Assembly: GCA_017994055.1 (NCBI GenBank) | Contig: JAGOLL010000007.1 | Coordinates: 1-51,413, forward strand | Length of the DNA stretch: 51,413 nucleotides | Source of the DNA: Methanothrix sp. | GTDB taxonomy: Archaea; Halobacteriota; Methanosarcinia; Methanotrichales; Methanotrichaceae | Reading direction: 5' to 3' | Part shown: piece by piece, positions 1 to 8,665 of the stretch | Layout: the number at the start of each line of letters is the position of its first letter | How positions within the stretch are numbered: the first letter of the stretch is position 1 | The notes under the pieces: model-generated | What the model saw: the letters and a program-made list of their open reading frames with translations, nothing else | Told to the model about the DNA's origin: nothing | Database searches by the model: none | Translations under genes and position numbers: made by a program

Positions 1-362
1 CAGAGGACAACTTGGTCAACCAAAAAGTTGCTCTTCTCATGCTTAAAAAACTGGGCTACAAGGCTGATGTGGTGGCCGATGGATTGGAAGTCCTTCAAGC
101 CCTGGAAAGACAGGCTTATGATCTTGTATTGATGGATGTCCAGATGCCTGAGATGGATGGCTTAGAGGCAACCAAAAAGATTCGCCAACTATGGCCTCAC
201 GGGCCTAAAATCATAGCTCTTACCGCCTATGCCCTCGGAGGCGAGAGAGAGAGATTCCTCCAGGCGGGAATGGATGGCTATATCGCCAAGCCTGTGAAGA
301 AAGACGAACTTGCAGAAGTGTTGAGCAATATTTACCCACAACGAGGGAATAAAATTTCATAG
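1..362 (+). CDS. Receiver-domain protein, C-terminal part (cut by window start)
   Basis: The reading frame is open from base 3 and ends with TAG at 360-362. It encodes the end of a response-regulator receiver domain: the acidic pocket EDN right at the edge, the phospho-acceptor Asp in LVLMDVQMPEMDG, and the conserved Lys in AKPVKK. The N-terminal beta strand is missing, so the gene starts upstream of the window. The domain ends the protein with no output domain, which fits either a single-domain receiver or the last domain of a hybrid histidine kinase. It is clearly similar to the free-standing receiver at 23265-23642. Its function beyond phosphotransfer cannot be read from this fragment. Confidence 0.85.
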   Translation, partial: EDNLVNQKVALLMLKKLGYKADVVADGLEVLQALERQAYDLVLMDVQMPEMDGLEATKKIRQLWPHGPKIIALTAYALGGERERFLQAGMDGYIAKPVKKDELAEVLSNIYPQRGNKIS

Positions 363-521
363 ACAAAAAGGGCGGTGTGAAAGACCTCGGCCTTCTATAT
401 CCTTTTCGCGCCGGGTTGTCAGTTGCGCTTTTTTCTTTCAACTTTAATCGCGGAGACTCTCTTTACCCTGATGCTCAAAAAGACCTATATATTAAGATAT
501 AGAAACAATTGCAAGCAGATT

Positions 522-830
522 ATGAGACGAGCTGAAGCACTTGAAAAGCTAATGGAGCACCGGAAAGAGCTGTCAGCCTTTGGCATAAAGTCTCTGGCTA
601 TCTTCGGATCTGTAGCCAGGGATGAAGCAGGAGAGGATAGCGATGTGGACATATTGGTGGAGTTCACGTCTCCGGCGACATTCAACGGCTATATGGATCT
701 CAAGTTCTTTCTAGAGGATTTGCTGGGAGGCCCTGTGGATCTGGTGACCCTTAGGTCCATTCGGCCTAAAATCAGAGAGCGGATAGAGAGAGAGGCCCAG
801 TATGTCGAGGGAATATCTGCTCTATCTTGA
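522..830 (+). CDS. mntA: MntA-type nucleotidyltransferase antitoxin
   Basis: This 102-residue protein has the minimal nucleotidyltransferase signature: IFGSVARDEAGEDSDVDILV, i.e. the GS motif followed by the DxD metal-binding pair. MntA proteins are antitoxins that transfer AMP to a Tyr of the partner HepT toxin. The frame stays open upstream to 423, but the ATG at 522 (MRRAEAL) matches the usual family start, so I use it. The 3' end overlaps the hepT reading frame at 802-830, the usual arrangement for this pair. The catalytic motif is intact although the partner toxin is interrupted. Confidence 0.85.
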   Translation: MRRAEALEKLMEHRKELSAFGIKSLAIFGSVARDEAGEDSDVDILVEFTSPATFNGYMDLKFFLEDLLGGPVDLVTLRSIRPKIRERIEREAQYVEGISALS

Positions 831-1152
831 AGACATGCAATTGTCATGCAGAAAGCTTCTCCGATACGTTGATGGTCTGGAATTTGATCAATTCATAACC
901 GATGAAAGAACCTACGATGCAGCTATCTTAAATCTGGTAATTTTAGGCGAGGCAGCAAAGCATATTCCTCTTTCTATTCGGTAACGCTATCCTGATGTCG
1001 CGTGGAGGAAGATCTCTGGTCTCAGGGATATCTCCGTTCACAGATATTTTGGCTTCGATGAGGAGGTTCTCTGGGATATACTGCAAAAGGAAGTTCGACA
1101 TTTGCTGTCACAGATCGATCTGATAATTGCAGAACAAGAAGATGATCGATGA
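802..1152 (+). pseudogene. hepT: HepT-like toxin with in-frame TAA
   Basis: The frame starts with ATG at 802 inside mntA and encodes a HepT (DUF86) protein: the N-terminal helices, then NLVILGEAAKHIP. It stops at TAA 982-984. The same frame continues without further stops to TGA 1150-1152 and encodes the rest of the family, including RDISVHRYFG, the RX4HXY active-site motif of HepT RNases. The premature stop removes this motif from the first product. A single base change from AAA or GAA would explain it. The gene is a young pseudogene unless the base is a sequencing error. TAA is not a known recoding codon in methanogens. Confidence 0.85.
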
Positions 1153-1336
1153 AGCAGCTTGAGTCCCGATCGGGGCATCGATCCATGTTTTTCAGCCAAG
1201 GAGACGGAGAGATTCATGGCTCATGGGACAGGGATCATCCTCCAGTGCATTCTGAATTTTTCTTTTCCATTTCTTGAGATATGTGATCATTGAGGATAAG
1301 CATTTTTAATAGATGAATGGAGAAGATGGAGCCATC

Positions 1337-2395
1337 ATGGCTCCGGAGGAAAAAGCCCGAGAGGAAATTGATCAGCTGCTAAAAGAAGCAGGCTGGGCCG
1401 TCCAGGATTACGACCAGTTCAGCCTGGGAGCCTCTTTGGGAGTTGCTCTGCGGGAGTTTCCCCTCATCTCCGGATTTGCCGACTATCTTCTCTTCATCGA
1501 GGGGGAGGCGGTGGGGGCCATTGAGGCCAAGCCGGAGGGCACCACCCTCAGCGGGGTGGAGGAGCAGACGGGCGGATACCTATCGGGCCTGCCGGAGGAG
1601 ATCCCGCACAGCCACAATCCGTTGCCCTTCGGATATGAGAGCACGGGGGCCGAGACCTTCTTTGTGGACAGCAGAGATCCCACACCCCGCTCGCGCCGCA
1701 TCTTCGCCTTCCACAGGCCGGAAAGCTTGCGGGACTATCTCAGCCAGGAGAGGACGCTGCGGGAGAGGCTGGGAGAGCTGCCGGATCTGGCGGCTGGGAA
1801 TCTGCGGGAGTGCCAGTTCGAGGCCATAGCCAATCTGGAGAGGTCACTGGCGGAGGCCCGGCCAAGGGCTCTGATCCAGATGGCCACGGGAAGCGGCAAG
1901 ACCTATGCTGCGGTGAGCTTCATCTACCGGCTGATCAAATTCGCCGGGGCGAGAAGGGTGCTTTTCCTGGTGGACCGTCGGACCCTGGGCGAGCAGGCGC
2001 TCAATGAGTTCAAGCAGTATGTGACGCCGGACGATGGCAGGAAGTTCACTGAGCTATACAATGTGCAGCATCTGACTTCCAACACATTGGATCCAGTGAG
2101 CCGGGTGTGCATCACCACCATCCAGAGGCTCTATTCCATGCTTAAGGGCGAAGGGGAACTGGCGGAGCAGGCGGAGGATCAGTCCTTATTCGATGTGACG
2201 CCCGCGGGTGAAGCCCCCCTGGAGATCTCCTACAATCCCCAGATACCGATTGAGACATTTGATTTTGTGATCACCGACGAGTGCCACCGCTCCATCTACA
2301 ATTTGTGGCGGCAGGTGCTGGAGTACTTCGACGCCTTTCTCATAGGCATGACCGCCACGCCCTCCAAGCACCTAAGCATATCGATTATAAAATGA
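1337..2395 (+). pseudogene. hsdR: Type I restriction enzyme R subunit, truncated
   Basis: The N-terminal half of an EcoEI-type HsdR. Visible in order are the nuclease domain (FADYLLFIEGEAVGAIEAK, the PD-(D/E)xK core), Walker A MATGSGKT, the DEAD-like motif DECHRS, and helicase motif III MTATP. Family homology stops at about 2370, just after MTATPSK. A run of unrelated residues then leads to TGA at 2393-2395. Family members run to roughly 800-1000 residues, so the second RecA lobe and the C-terminal assembly domain are gone. I prefer ATG 1337 (MAPEEK) to 1313 because it has a short GGAG ahead of it. A T-rich TATA-like stretch at about 1300-1309 lies upstream. The product cannot translocate DNA. 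Confidence 0.85.
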
Positions 2396-2411
2396 ATGAC
2401 AATAAATTTAT

Positions 2412-3359
2412 TCATTTTTTAATATACACTTTAAAACCTTTATGCTTTCGGCCCTTCTTCAAATCGACATGTTTTTTGAGCTGCTGATTTATGATCCGCT
2501 CCGATATCCTGCCGTCACTGTCCCATCCCATCAAATGATCTAATTCGTAAAAGCTAGATCCAGGATTCTCACGAATGACTTTAAGCAGCTTATCCGTCTC
2601 TGCCAGCCTGTCAGCGTATTTGAATTCCTTCTCAGGTATTACTCCATCTTTAACAAGATCCGCTCTGAGTTCTCGAGAGATAGTGTGCTTAACCGGGTGG
2701 CCATCGCCACCACAGGCAGTTGAATTCAGCATTGTGCATTTGGGACAAATCCAGGAAGCTTGATCGTTGGTTGGGTTGATGTAGATCGAAATCGAGCCAA
2801 AGTTCGCGGGGGCTTGATCCTTATGGCCATAATAAAGAGACTGTGCGCCAACTGATCCAAATTTAGGACACTTAAATTTTAATCTGAGGCTTGATGTCTC
2901 TTCGACTATGTAGTAGCCATCCCTGGTATTGGAAAGGAATTCAGCCACCTGTTTTGCTTTGGCGATGTAATAACTCTCATCAGATTGCTTCCACCAGGGG
3001 AAGCTATTTGCGGGCCTCGCACTGCCTGATAGATTCTGAGTAAGCAATGAAATAATCTTTGTATGTGGGACGCGTTGTCCAGCGCTGTTCCTATAAGTTG
3101 GCGGTTCATGCCAGTTGGACTTATCATATAGAAAATATGGTTCCTCGCCGCTAGATGGGAAATAGACCCATGCTCTCGAATGATCGATTTTTACACGTTT
3201 GTTAAGTTCTATTAGCTCTCTATCTTCTTCTGATGTAATGTCGGTCAGCTTTGATACGTCGATTGTCTCTAAGTGGGAACCATCGCCGTCTTGGGCAGCA
3301 CCAAAAAACCGCTGCTCTAACTTGCGTCCCCTTCGTTGTGCTGCGGTGTTATCGGTCAG
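2412..3359 (-). CDS. Unknown protein with CxxC motif, in insertion between hsdR and hsdM
   Basis: On the minus strand one frame is open from 3359 down to 2412 (315 codons). I do not recognise a family. It contains WICPKC and, nine residues later, C-x3-H, a possible metal site, and a Lys-rich C-terminus. There is no ATG or GTG near the front. The first 104 codons contain no usual start, and the first TTG is at 3047, well inside the conserved-looking frame. The frame begins immediately after a TAG and its first codon is CTG (3359), overlapping the TGA of the upstream ribbon-helix-helix gene. Either it is read from a rare CTG by translational coupling, or it is 5'-damaged. It is AT-rich compared with hsdR and hsdM. 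The two-gene module looks plasmid- or element-derived, which is an inference. Confidence 0.5.
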   Translation of the reverse strand: MTDNTAAQRRGRKLEQRFFGAAQDGDGSHLETIDVSKLTDITSEEDRELIELNKRVKIDHSRAWVYFPSSGEEPYFLYDKSNWHEPPTYRNSAGQRVPHTKIISLLTQNLSGSARPANSFPWWKQSDESYYIAKAKQVAEFLSNTRDGYYIVEETSSLRLKFKCPKFGSVGAQSLYYGHKDQAPANFGSISIYINPTNDQASWICPKCTMLNSTACGGDGHPVKHTISRELRADLVKDGVIPEKEFKYADRLAETDKLLKVIRENPGSSFYELDHLMGWDSDGRISERIINQQLKKHVDLKKGRKHKGFKVYIKK

Positions 3360-3517
3360 CTAATCAGGCCCCTTGCTTTCAAACTTTCTTTTAAAAGGGT
3401 TCTCACTACTTCAGAAAGTGTCCTATCCTCGCGCTCTGCGATCTGCAAGACGCTGCTCTTTACCCTGGCAGGAACGTGGCAGTTCAACGTCCCCCCGAAC
3501 CGCTTGTTGGGTGTCAT
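3356..3517 (-). CDS. Ribbon-helix-helix DNA-binding protein
   Basis: A small protein with a beta strand followed by two helices: GGTLNCHVPARVKSSVLQIA, then EDRTLSEVVRTLLKESL. This pattern is typical of ribbon-helix-helix (CopG/Arc-like) regulators of plasmids and toxin-antitoxin systems. The frame is open up to an ATG at 3580, but a TATA-like box (TAATATATA, minus strand, about 3546-3554) lies inside that longer frame. Transcription would then start near 3523, so the ATG at 3517 (MTPNKRF) is the first usable start. Its TGA overlaps the beginning of the next frame. It probably represses its own two-gene unit. Confidence 0.65.
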   Translation of the reverse strand: MTPNKRFGGTLNCHVPARVKSSVLQIAEREDRTLSEVVRTLLKESLKARGLIS

Positions 3518-3545
3518 TTGATCACGTATCATCTTATGACCAAAT

Positions 3546-3554
3546 GTATATATT
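3546..3554. promoter_or_regulatory. TATA box of the ribbon-helix-helix gene, possibly bidirectional
   Basis: TATATATTA on the plus strand reads TAATATATA on the minus strand. It sits about 27 bases before the predicted transcript start for the ribbon-helix-helix gene. Because it is nearly symmetrical it could also serve the small plus-strand frame at 3620. Confidence 0.45.
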
Positions 3555-3619
3555 AAGCTGCTTATCTTTACATCATGCATGGATGCATGGTTAACATTTA
3601 ACTGAATATGAGGATTATT

Positions 3620-3730
3620 ATGTTAAACACATTGAAAAGGTCTCTTGCTGCTCACTATCACCGCCTCTGCTATCGATTCCACTGTATTGTAAGAATTCCA
3701 CCAAAAAGAAAGAAGAGACCTATTAATTGA
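3620..3730 (+). CDS. Possible 36-residue basic peptide
   Basis: ATG at 3620 is preceded by GAGG at 3610-3613 with a suitable gap. The frame runs 36 codons to TGA 3728-3730 and encodes a His-, Arg- and Lys-rich peptide ending in PPKRKKRPIN. It is divergent from the ribbon-helix-helix gene and shares its upstream region. No family is recognised. It may be a real small protein, a gene fragment or chance. The only positive evidence is the ribosome-binding site and the strong positive charge. Confidence 0.3.
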   Translation: MLNTLKRSLAAHYHRLCYRFHCIVRIPPKRKKRPIN

Positions 3731-3925
3731 TTTTTTCTGATGATAATCAGAGATATGTATCTAGGGACATAAGGGAGGCTAAATCCAGAAGAACTGAAGA
3801 AAGAGCCGTGCGCGATCAGGGGATATGGTGGGCTGTACCTAGCTGTCGTTCCCGGCTCCCCGGCCATCGCCCTAACCGCCGTGGGCGGCTATCCCCTCGG
3901 GACCTCCTTATCCCAGTCAAAAGCT

Positions 3926-3946
3926 GACCGGGATGGTCCTTTTTTT
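3926..3946 (+). terminator. Small hairpin followed by T7
   Basis: GACC at 3926-3929 pairs with GGTC at 3935-3938 around a five-base loop. C and seven T follow (3940-3946). The stem is short, so this is only a possible transcription terminator. Confidence 0.35.
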
Positions 3947-3965
3947 GGCTGGAACGTTCCAGCCA
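3946..3965. repeat. Perfect 20-bp palindrome
   Basis: The half-site TGGCTGGAAC is followed directly by its exact reverse complement GTTCCAGCCA with no spacer. It follows the T tract at 3940-3946 and lies about 120 bases before the hsdM remnant. A dimeric regulator or a site-specific recombinase could bind such a site. Nothing else in the sequence tells which. Confidence 0.6.
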
Positions 3966-4083
3966 GTTCAATCCTCTGGCTCCGCTCCGACATCATGGAC
4001 GCAATCATCATCCAAGGCTATGCAGGCTTCCCGGTATGGGCAGGATCGGCAGCGCCAAAAAGTAGAATGATAGCGGGCCGGGC

Positions 4084-5307
4084 ATGCTGGGGGTCATATT
4101 CCGCAAGTCCCAGAGCAAGATCCAATCCCCGGCCAAGCTGCGCCGCCTGGTGGAGCTGATCAACGGCGAGACCTGGCTGGGCCTGGATGTGGATGTCAAG
4201 GGGGCCATCTACGAGGGCCTTCTGGAGAAGAACGCCGAGGACGTCAAAGGCGGCGCGGGACAATATTTCACCCCCAGGCCGCTCATCCGGGCCATTGTGG
4301 AAGCGGTCCGGCCCAAACCGGGAGAGACCATTGGAGATCCGGCCTGCGGCACCGGCGGCTTCTTTCTGGCGGCTCATGGCTATTTGGAGCGAAATTATAA
4401 ACTGGACCGGGACCAGCAGCTTTTCCTCAAAACCAAGACCTTCCGGGGCTCAGACATCGTGGACAGCGTGGCCCGGCTGTGCGCCATGAACCTCTACCTG
4501 CACGGCATCGGCGGCGAGGAGAGCCCCATTGTGGTGGCCGACTCCCTGCTCCAGGAAGAGAGCGACAAGGTGGACATCGTCCTCACCAATCCCCCCTTCG
4601 GCAAGAAGAGCAGCGTCACCATCTCCAACGGCGGGGCCAAGGAGAGCCGCCAGGCGGAGACCTACAGCCGCCAGGACTTCTGGGCCACCACCTCCAACAA
4701 GCAGCTTAACTTTCTCCAGCACGTGAGGACCATGCTCAAGACCAACGGCAGAGCAGCCATTGTGGTGCCGGACAATGTCTTATTCGAGGGCGGTGCGGGG
4801 GAGACGGTGCGGCGCAATCTGCTCCAGAGCTGCGACGTGCACACCCTGCTGCGATTGCCAACCGGCGTCTTCTATGCCCAGGGGGTCAAAGCCAATGTGC
4901 TCTTCTTCGACCGGCGGCCCGCCGGAGACCTCCCCTGGACGGAGAAGCTGTGGATCTACGACCTGCGCACGAACAAGCACTTCACCCTCAAGACCAATCC
5001 CCTTAAGGAAGCGGATCTGGAGGACTTCGTTTGCTCCTACAATCCGGAGAGCCGCCATGATCGGACGGAGACGGAGCGCTTCCGCGCCTTCAGTTATGAC
5101 GAGCTGGTCAAAAGGGACAAAGCCAGCCTGGACATCTTCTGGCTCAAGGACGAGAGCCTGGAGGACTCGGAGAATCTGCCCCCGCCGGAGGTCCTGGCGG
5201 CGGAGATCGTGGAGAGCCTGGAGACGGCGCTGCAGGAGTTCAGAGCCATCTATGAGGAGCTGGGGGAGAGGCCGCTGGTCCATCCCGGTGAAGAAGACTG
5301 CGCATAA
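4084..5307 (+). pseudogene. hsdM: Type I restriction-modification M subunit, N-terminally truncated
   Basis: An HsdM adenine methyltransferase starting in mid-protein. The sequence begins at MLGVIFRKSQSKIQ, which in full-length HsdM follows a helical N-terminal region of roughly 120 residues that is absent here. The methyltransferase core is intact: GQYFTPRPLI, SAM-binding DPACGTGGF, and catalytic NPPFGKKS (N-P-P-F). The C-terminus reaches a normal end at TAA 5305-5307. No specificity subunit hsdS follows. Together with the broken hsdR upstream this is a dead system. The missing pieces of both genes correspond to DNA replaced by the 2.37-4.07 kb insertion. Confidence 0.85.
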
Positions 5308-5604
5308 AGAGCTTTATGGGCATCTTTTCTATACTGGCTCATCCGGGCCCTGCCCGCAGAAACTGATCCTCGCCGCCTGGCGCAATATATGTCGCCCGGG
5401 GCCCCTCGCGTCTCTTAATTATGTGGATTAGGCTTGATGGATACGGATTTCTAAAACAGCCATATTCATTAAATGCGAACTTGGGGCTCTTTGGCCGGCT
5501 GCACCATTTAGATTGGATTCATACGACCTCTACATCAAGATTGGGCTTAAATAATCACGATGCCTCGTGGTGGTTGTCAATCAGAAATCGGAGGTGCTAA
5601 GATC
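5308..5604. other. Intergenic region after hsdM
   Basis: About 300 bases with no coding frame I can support and no hsdS remnant that I can recognise. GGAGGTG at 5590-5596 is the ribosome-binding site of the following gene. Confidence 0.5.
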
Positions 5605-5835
5605 ATGAAAAAGGGAACCGCATTTAAAGTGATGCTGTTATTGGCAGCCCTTATGCTGCTAACTGCATCCATTGGTATGGCCGCTCCCCATTCGGGAGTC
5701 AGTCACCATACGGGATCTCATAATTATGGACCCCATTACACCCACTATTACCATCAGCCGGTATGGCACGGATGGAGCGGATACTGGGGCAACTGGTGGC
5801 CCTGGGGCTCATGGTGGTCCTGGCGATACTGGTAG
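5605..5835 (+). CDS. Small secreted His/Trp-rich protein
   Basis: This 76-residue protein starts at ATG 5605, chosen because GGAGGTG lies just upstream; the longer frame from 5560 has no such site. It has a clear signal peptide (MKKGTAFKVMLLLAALMLL, ending near SIGMAA). The mature part of about 50 residues is dominated by His, Trp, Tyr and Gly (SHHTGSHNYGPHYTHYYHQ, then repeated WG/WS units ending in WSWRYW). I recognise no family. The His cluster could bind metal and the Trp run could associate with the membrane or cell sheath; both are inferences. It is a single gene between the restriction remnant and argS. Confidence 0.65.
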   Translation: MKKGTAFKVMLLLAALMLLTASIGMAAPHSGVSHHTGSHNYGPHYTHYYHQPVWHGWSGYWGNWWPWGSWWSWRYW

Positions 5836-6089
5836 CCGTGATTTATAGGCAATAAAACCGGCCAATTCTCTTTTTTTCCTTTTAAGAGCACAATGGTCTC
5901 GATCGGCATGAGCCCGATTTTTGGCCCGATATCCCTGATCACTCCAATCATAATCATCGTCCCAACTTCGCCTGAGCTCCAAAACGATCCTGGATAACGG
6001 CTCTGCTGTCCAGGCCGACCGCCCGCGCAATCCTTATATCGCCCCATCCAATTGATGGATCAAAGATACTGTCACAATCGGAGTCAACC

Positions 6090-7790
6090 ATGTTTCTTGA
6101 TTTTATGAGCGAGGTAGAGGCGCTGCTGAGCTCCGCCCTGGAGCGCTTCGGCTGCCATCTGGAAGAAGGAGCAAATCCCCTAGGACTGGACATAAGCCCC
6201 CATGCCGACCTGGCCTCATCCGTCTCCTTCCGCCTGGCCCCCGTCCTCAAGAAGAGCCCGGCAGCCATAGCGGCAGAGATCCATAAGGCCCTGCCGGAGG
6301 ATCTCTGCTATGTGGACCGGGTGGAGCTCCTGGGCCCCTATCTCAACTTCTTCGTGAACGGAAAGTTCCTGGACAAAGTGCTCCAGGAGGCCCTGGCCGA
6401 CAACGCCTGGACCGGCCGGATGAAGGAGAAGGTGATAGTGGAGCATACCTCGGCCAATCCCGACGGGCCGCTGCATGTGGGACATATCCGCAACTCGGTC
6501 ATAGGCGACAGCCTGGTGCGCATACTGCGCCGGGCCGGGTGCACCGTCGATGCTCAATATTACATAAACGACATGGGTCGCCAGGAGGCGATGGTGGTGG
6601 TTGGCTGCGACCACTTCCAACTGGACGGCAGCAAGGCAGACCACGCCGTGGCCAAGGTCTATATCGCCGCCAATAAGCTCATGGAGAGCGAGCCCGGCAT
6701 AAGGAATGAGGCTGACTCGGTCATAGCCCGCTACGAGGCGGGGGACCCGGAGATCATGGCCAAGATCCAGAGCGCAGTCAAGTATGCCATCGCCGGCATA
6801 GAGCAGACTCTCCAGAGGATGAACATCCGCCATGACTCCTACCACTGGGAGTCGGAGTTCGTGCGCCGGGGCGATGTGGAGGAGATAGTCGGCCTTCTGG
6901 AGAAGACCGGCCTTACCGAATGGGAAGATGGGGCCTTCCAGCTTGACCTCACCTCCCACGGCTTTGAGAAGAAGATGGTCCTGAAAAGAGCCAACGGCAC
7001 ATCCCTATACATCACCCGGGACCTGGCCTACCACCGCTGGAAGTCGGAAAACTCGGACCGCTCCGTGGACATTCTGGGAGCGGACCACAAGCTGGTCTCG
7101 GGACAGCTACGGACGGCGCTGCGCCTCTTAGGCGTGCGGGAGCCGGAGGTGGTGATATTCGAGTTCGTCTCCCTTCCCACCGGATCCATGAGCACCAGAA
7201 AAGGCAAGTTCATCTCGGCGGATGAATTACTGGACGAGGTGGAAAAGCAGGCCTATGAGGAGGTCAAGCTGAGGCGGCCGGAGGAGAGCGAGGCCTTTCT
7301 CCGGGAGGTGGCGGCCCAGGTGGCATCAGGAGCGGTGCGCTATGATGTGGTCAAGGTCTCGGCGGACAAGGCCACCACCTTCGACTGGAAGCAGGCTCTG
7401 GACTTCGAGAAGCTCTCCGCGCCCTTTATCCAGTATTCCCATGCCCGTGCCGCCAGCATTCTGCGCAAAGGCGAGGCGGAGTTCGGGGCTGTGGACTGCT
7501 CCGCCATCCGCTCTGATCTGCTGTCGGGTGAGCAGGAGCTGGCTCTGCTCAAGAAGATCGCCCAGTTCGACCTGGTCATAGACCGGGCGGCCAGGGAGCT
7601 CAAGCCCCACCAGCTGGCCACATATGCCCGGGAGCTGGCGGAGAGCTTCAACCTCTTCTACCGCTACAGCCCGGTGCTGGATGCAGAGCCGGATCTGCGT
7701 CAGGCCAGAATAGCCCTGGCCAGGGCGGCAAAGAATGCCCTGCGGGTGACGCTGGATACACTGGGCATAGCCGCTCTGGAGACGATGTGA
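6090..7790 (+). CDS. argS: Arginyl-tRNA synthetase
   Basis: A class I aminoacyl-tRNA synthetase that charges tRNA-Arg. The 566-residue length is normal. Residues 1-100 are the ArgS-specific N-terminal domain. The HIGH motif is HVGH at residues 129-132 in ANPDGPLHVGHIRNS. The KMSKS loop is replaced by MSTRKGKF, as usual in archaeal ArgS. The last 120 residues form the DALR anticodon-binding domain (YSHARAASILRK, then RYSPVLDAE). The start could be the ATG at 6090 or the one at 6105. A TATA-like CTTATATC lies at 6033-6040. The stop codon overlaps the start of the next gene. Confidence 0.97.
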   Translation: MFLDFMSEVEALLSSALERFGCHLEEGANPLGLDISPHADLASSVSFRLAPVLKKSPAAIAAEIHKALPEDLCYVDRVELLGPYLNFFVNGKFLDKVLQEALADNAWTGRMKEKVIVEHTSANPDGPLHVGHIRNSVIGDSLVRILRRAGCTVDAQYYINDMGRQEAMVVVGCDHFQLDGSKADHAVAKVYIAANKLMESEPGIRNEADSVIARYEAGDPEIMAKIQSAVKYAIAGIEQTLQRMNIRHDSYHWESEFVRRGDVEEIVGLLEKTGLTEWEDGAFQLDLTSHGFEKKMVLKRANGTSLYITRDLAYHRWKSENSDRSVDILGADHKLVSGQLRTALRLLGVREPEVVIFEFVSLPTGSMSTRKGKFISADELLDEVEKQAYEEVKLRRPEESEAFLREVAAQVASGAVRYDVVKVSADKATTFDWKQALDFEKLSAPFIQYSHARAASILRKGEAEFGAVDCSAIRSDLLSGEQELALLKKIAQFDLVIDRAARELKPHQLATYARELAESFNLFYRYSPVLDAEPDLRQARIALARAAKNALRVTLDTLGIAALETM

Positions 7791-8665
7791 AGACCTTGAT
7801 CGAGGCAACAGGCCGAGGATGCCGCATCATCCCTCTTTTTCTGCTCGCTCTGGCGTTCTTGCTGCTGCTGGCGGCATCGTCTGCAGCCCTGCCCCAGGGA
7901 ACAGCCGTCTGGACCGAGGAGTCCTGGACGGAGAGAATCGAGCAGCAGGGGGAGGAAGCGAAGACAAGGCTCTCCGATCCTGTAACCTTTCCTCTCAGCG
8001 ACAATGAGCCAAGCAGTGTGATCATGGGTGAAAAGAGCTATAACTATTCTAATTGCACTGCCGCATCCTGCGGTTCGCTTCCGGGCAATTCCTCCCTGCA
8101 GCTGTGGTTCCAAAAAGATCAGACCTGGATGCAGTACCAGCAGATCTTAGCCGGGGAGAGCGTGACCCTGATAGCCCATACCCCGGAAGACGGCAGCGCC
8201 GACCTGTATCTGATATCCTATACCAACAGCAGCATCTGCCACTGGAGCATAAAAACCCTCTCCAGCTATTACCATCGCCTGCGATTGGCGATGCAGGAGA
8301 CAGGCAGGCATTTTCTGATCCTCTCTCAGGGCAACAACCCCGGCAACGCCTTGATCCTGGACGTTCTGCCCCGGCCCTCCCAGACAGCAACCGTCTCTCT
8401 GGACCTGGAGGCGGTCCGGATCGGCGAGGCGAAGATAACCGTGAGATCGGAGAGGATCAAGGGATTTGATGTCCAGGTCAACGGAGTCTTCTTCAGCAGC
8501 GATGAGAGCGACGGCTCCCGGGACGGCATAGCCAGCTTTACGGTTGGCGCCGGCAAGACCCAGACCATAACCGTCTTCCAGAGGGCAGGCCGGGATATCG
8601 TCAACAAGAGCGAGCACACCAGGAGCTTCCTGAGGGATCGGGCTTATACCCTGTGGCTGGCCTAA
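7787..8665 (+). CDS. Secreted protein of unknown function, coupled to argS
   Basis: This 292-residue protein starts with GTG at 7787, overlapping the argS stop (GTGA), so translation is probably coupled. Residues about 14-34 form a hydrophobic signal segment (IIPLFLLALAFLLLLAASS) ending near SAALPQ. The mature part is beta-rich with several N-glycosylation sequons (NCTA, NSSL, NSSI, NKSE) and paired Cys. The C-terminal third, with KITVRSERIKGFDVQVNG, looks like an immunoglobulin-like domain. I know no characterised family. The pairing with a tRNA synthetase gene is probably only positional. Confidence 0.75.
   Translation: MKTLIEATGRGCRIIPLFLLALAFLLLLAASSAALPQGTAVWTEESWTERIEQQGEEAKTRLSDPVTFPLSDNEPSSVIMGEKSYNYSNCTAASCGSLPGNSSLQLWFQKDQTWMQYQQILAGESVTLIAHTPEDGSADLYLISYTNSSICHWSIKTLSSYYHRLRLAMQETGRHFLILSQGNNPGNALILDVLPRPSQTATVSLDLEAVRIGEAKITVRSERIKGFDVQVNGVFFSSDESDGSRDGIASFTVGAGKTQTITVFQRAGRDIVNKSEHTRSFLRDRAYTLWLA

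Larger units (their letters stand above)
3581..4083. other. Gene-poor stretch between the insertion and hsdM
   Basis: Apart from the small frame at 3620, a short hairpin and a palindrome, I see no gene here. Composition changes within the stretch: AT-rich up to about 3780, then GC-rich. HsdM-like coding potential starts at about 4075, where codons before the ATG at 4084 already read PG before MLGVIF. A frame at 3881-4159 is open but resembles nothing and overlaps the hsdM start in another frame. Confidence 0.5.

Noticed and set aside
3881..4159. Open frame overlapping the start of the hsdM remnant
   Set aside because: It encodes nothing recognisable, has no ribosome-binding site, and its second half is the hsdM coding sequence read in another frame.
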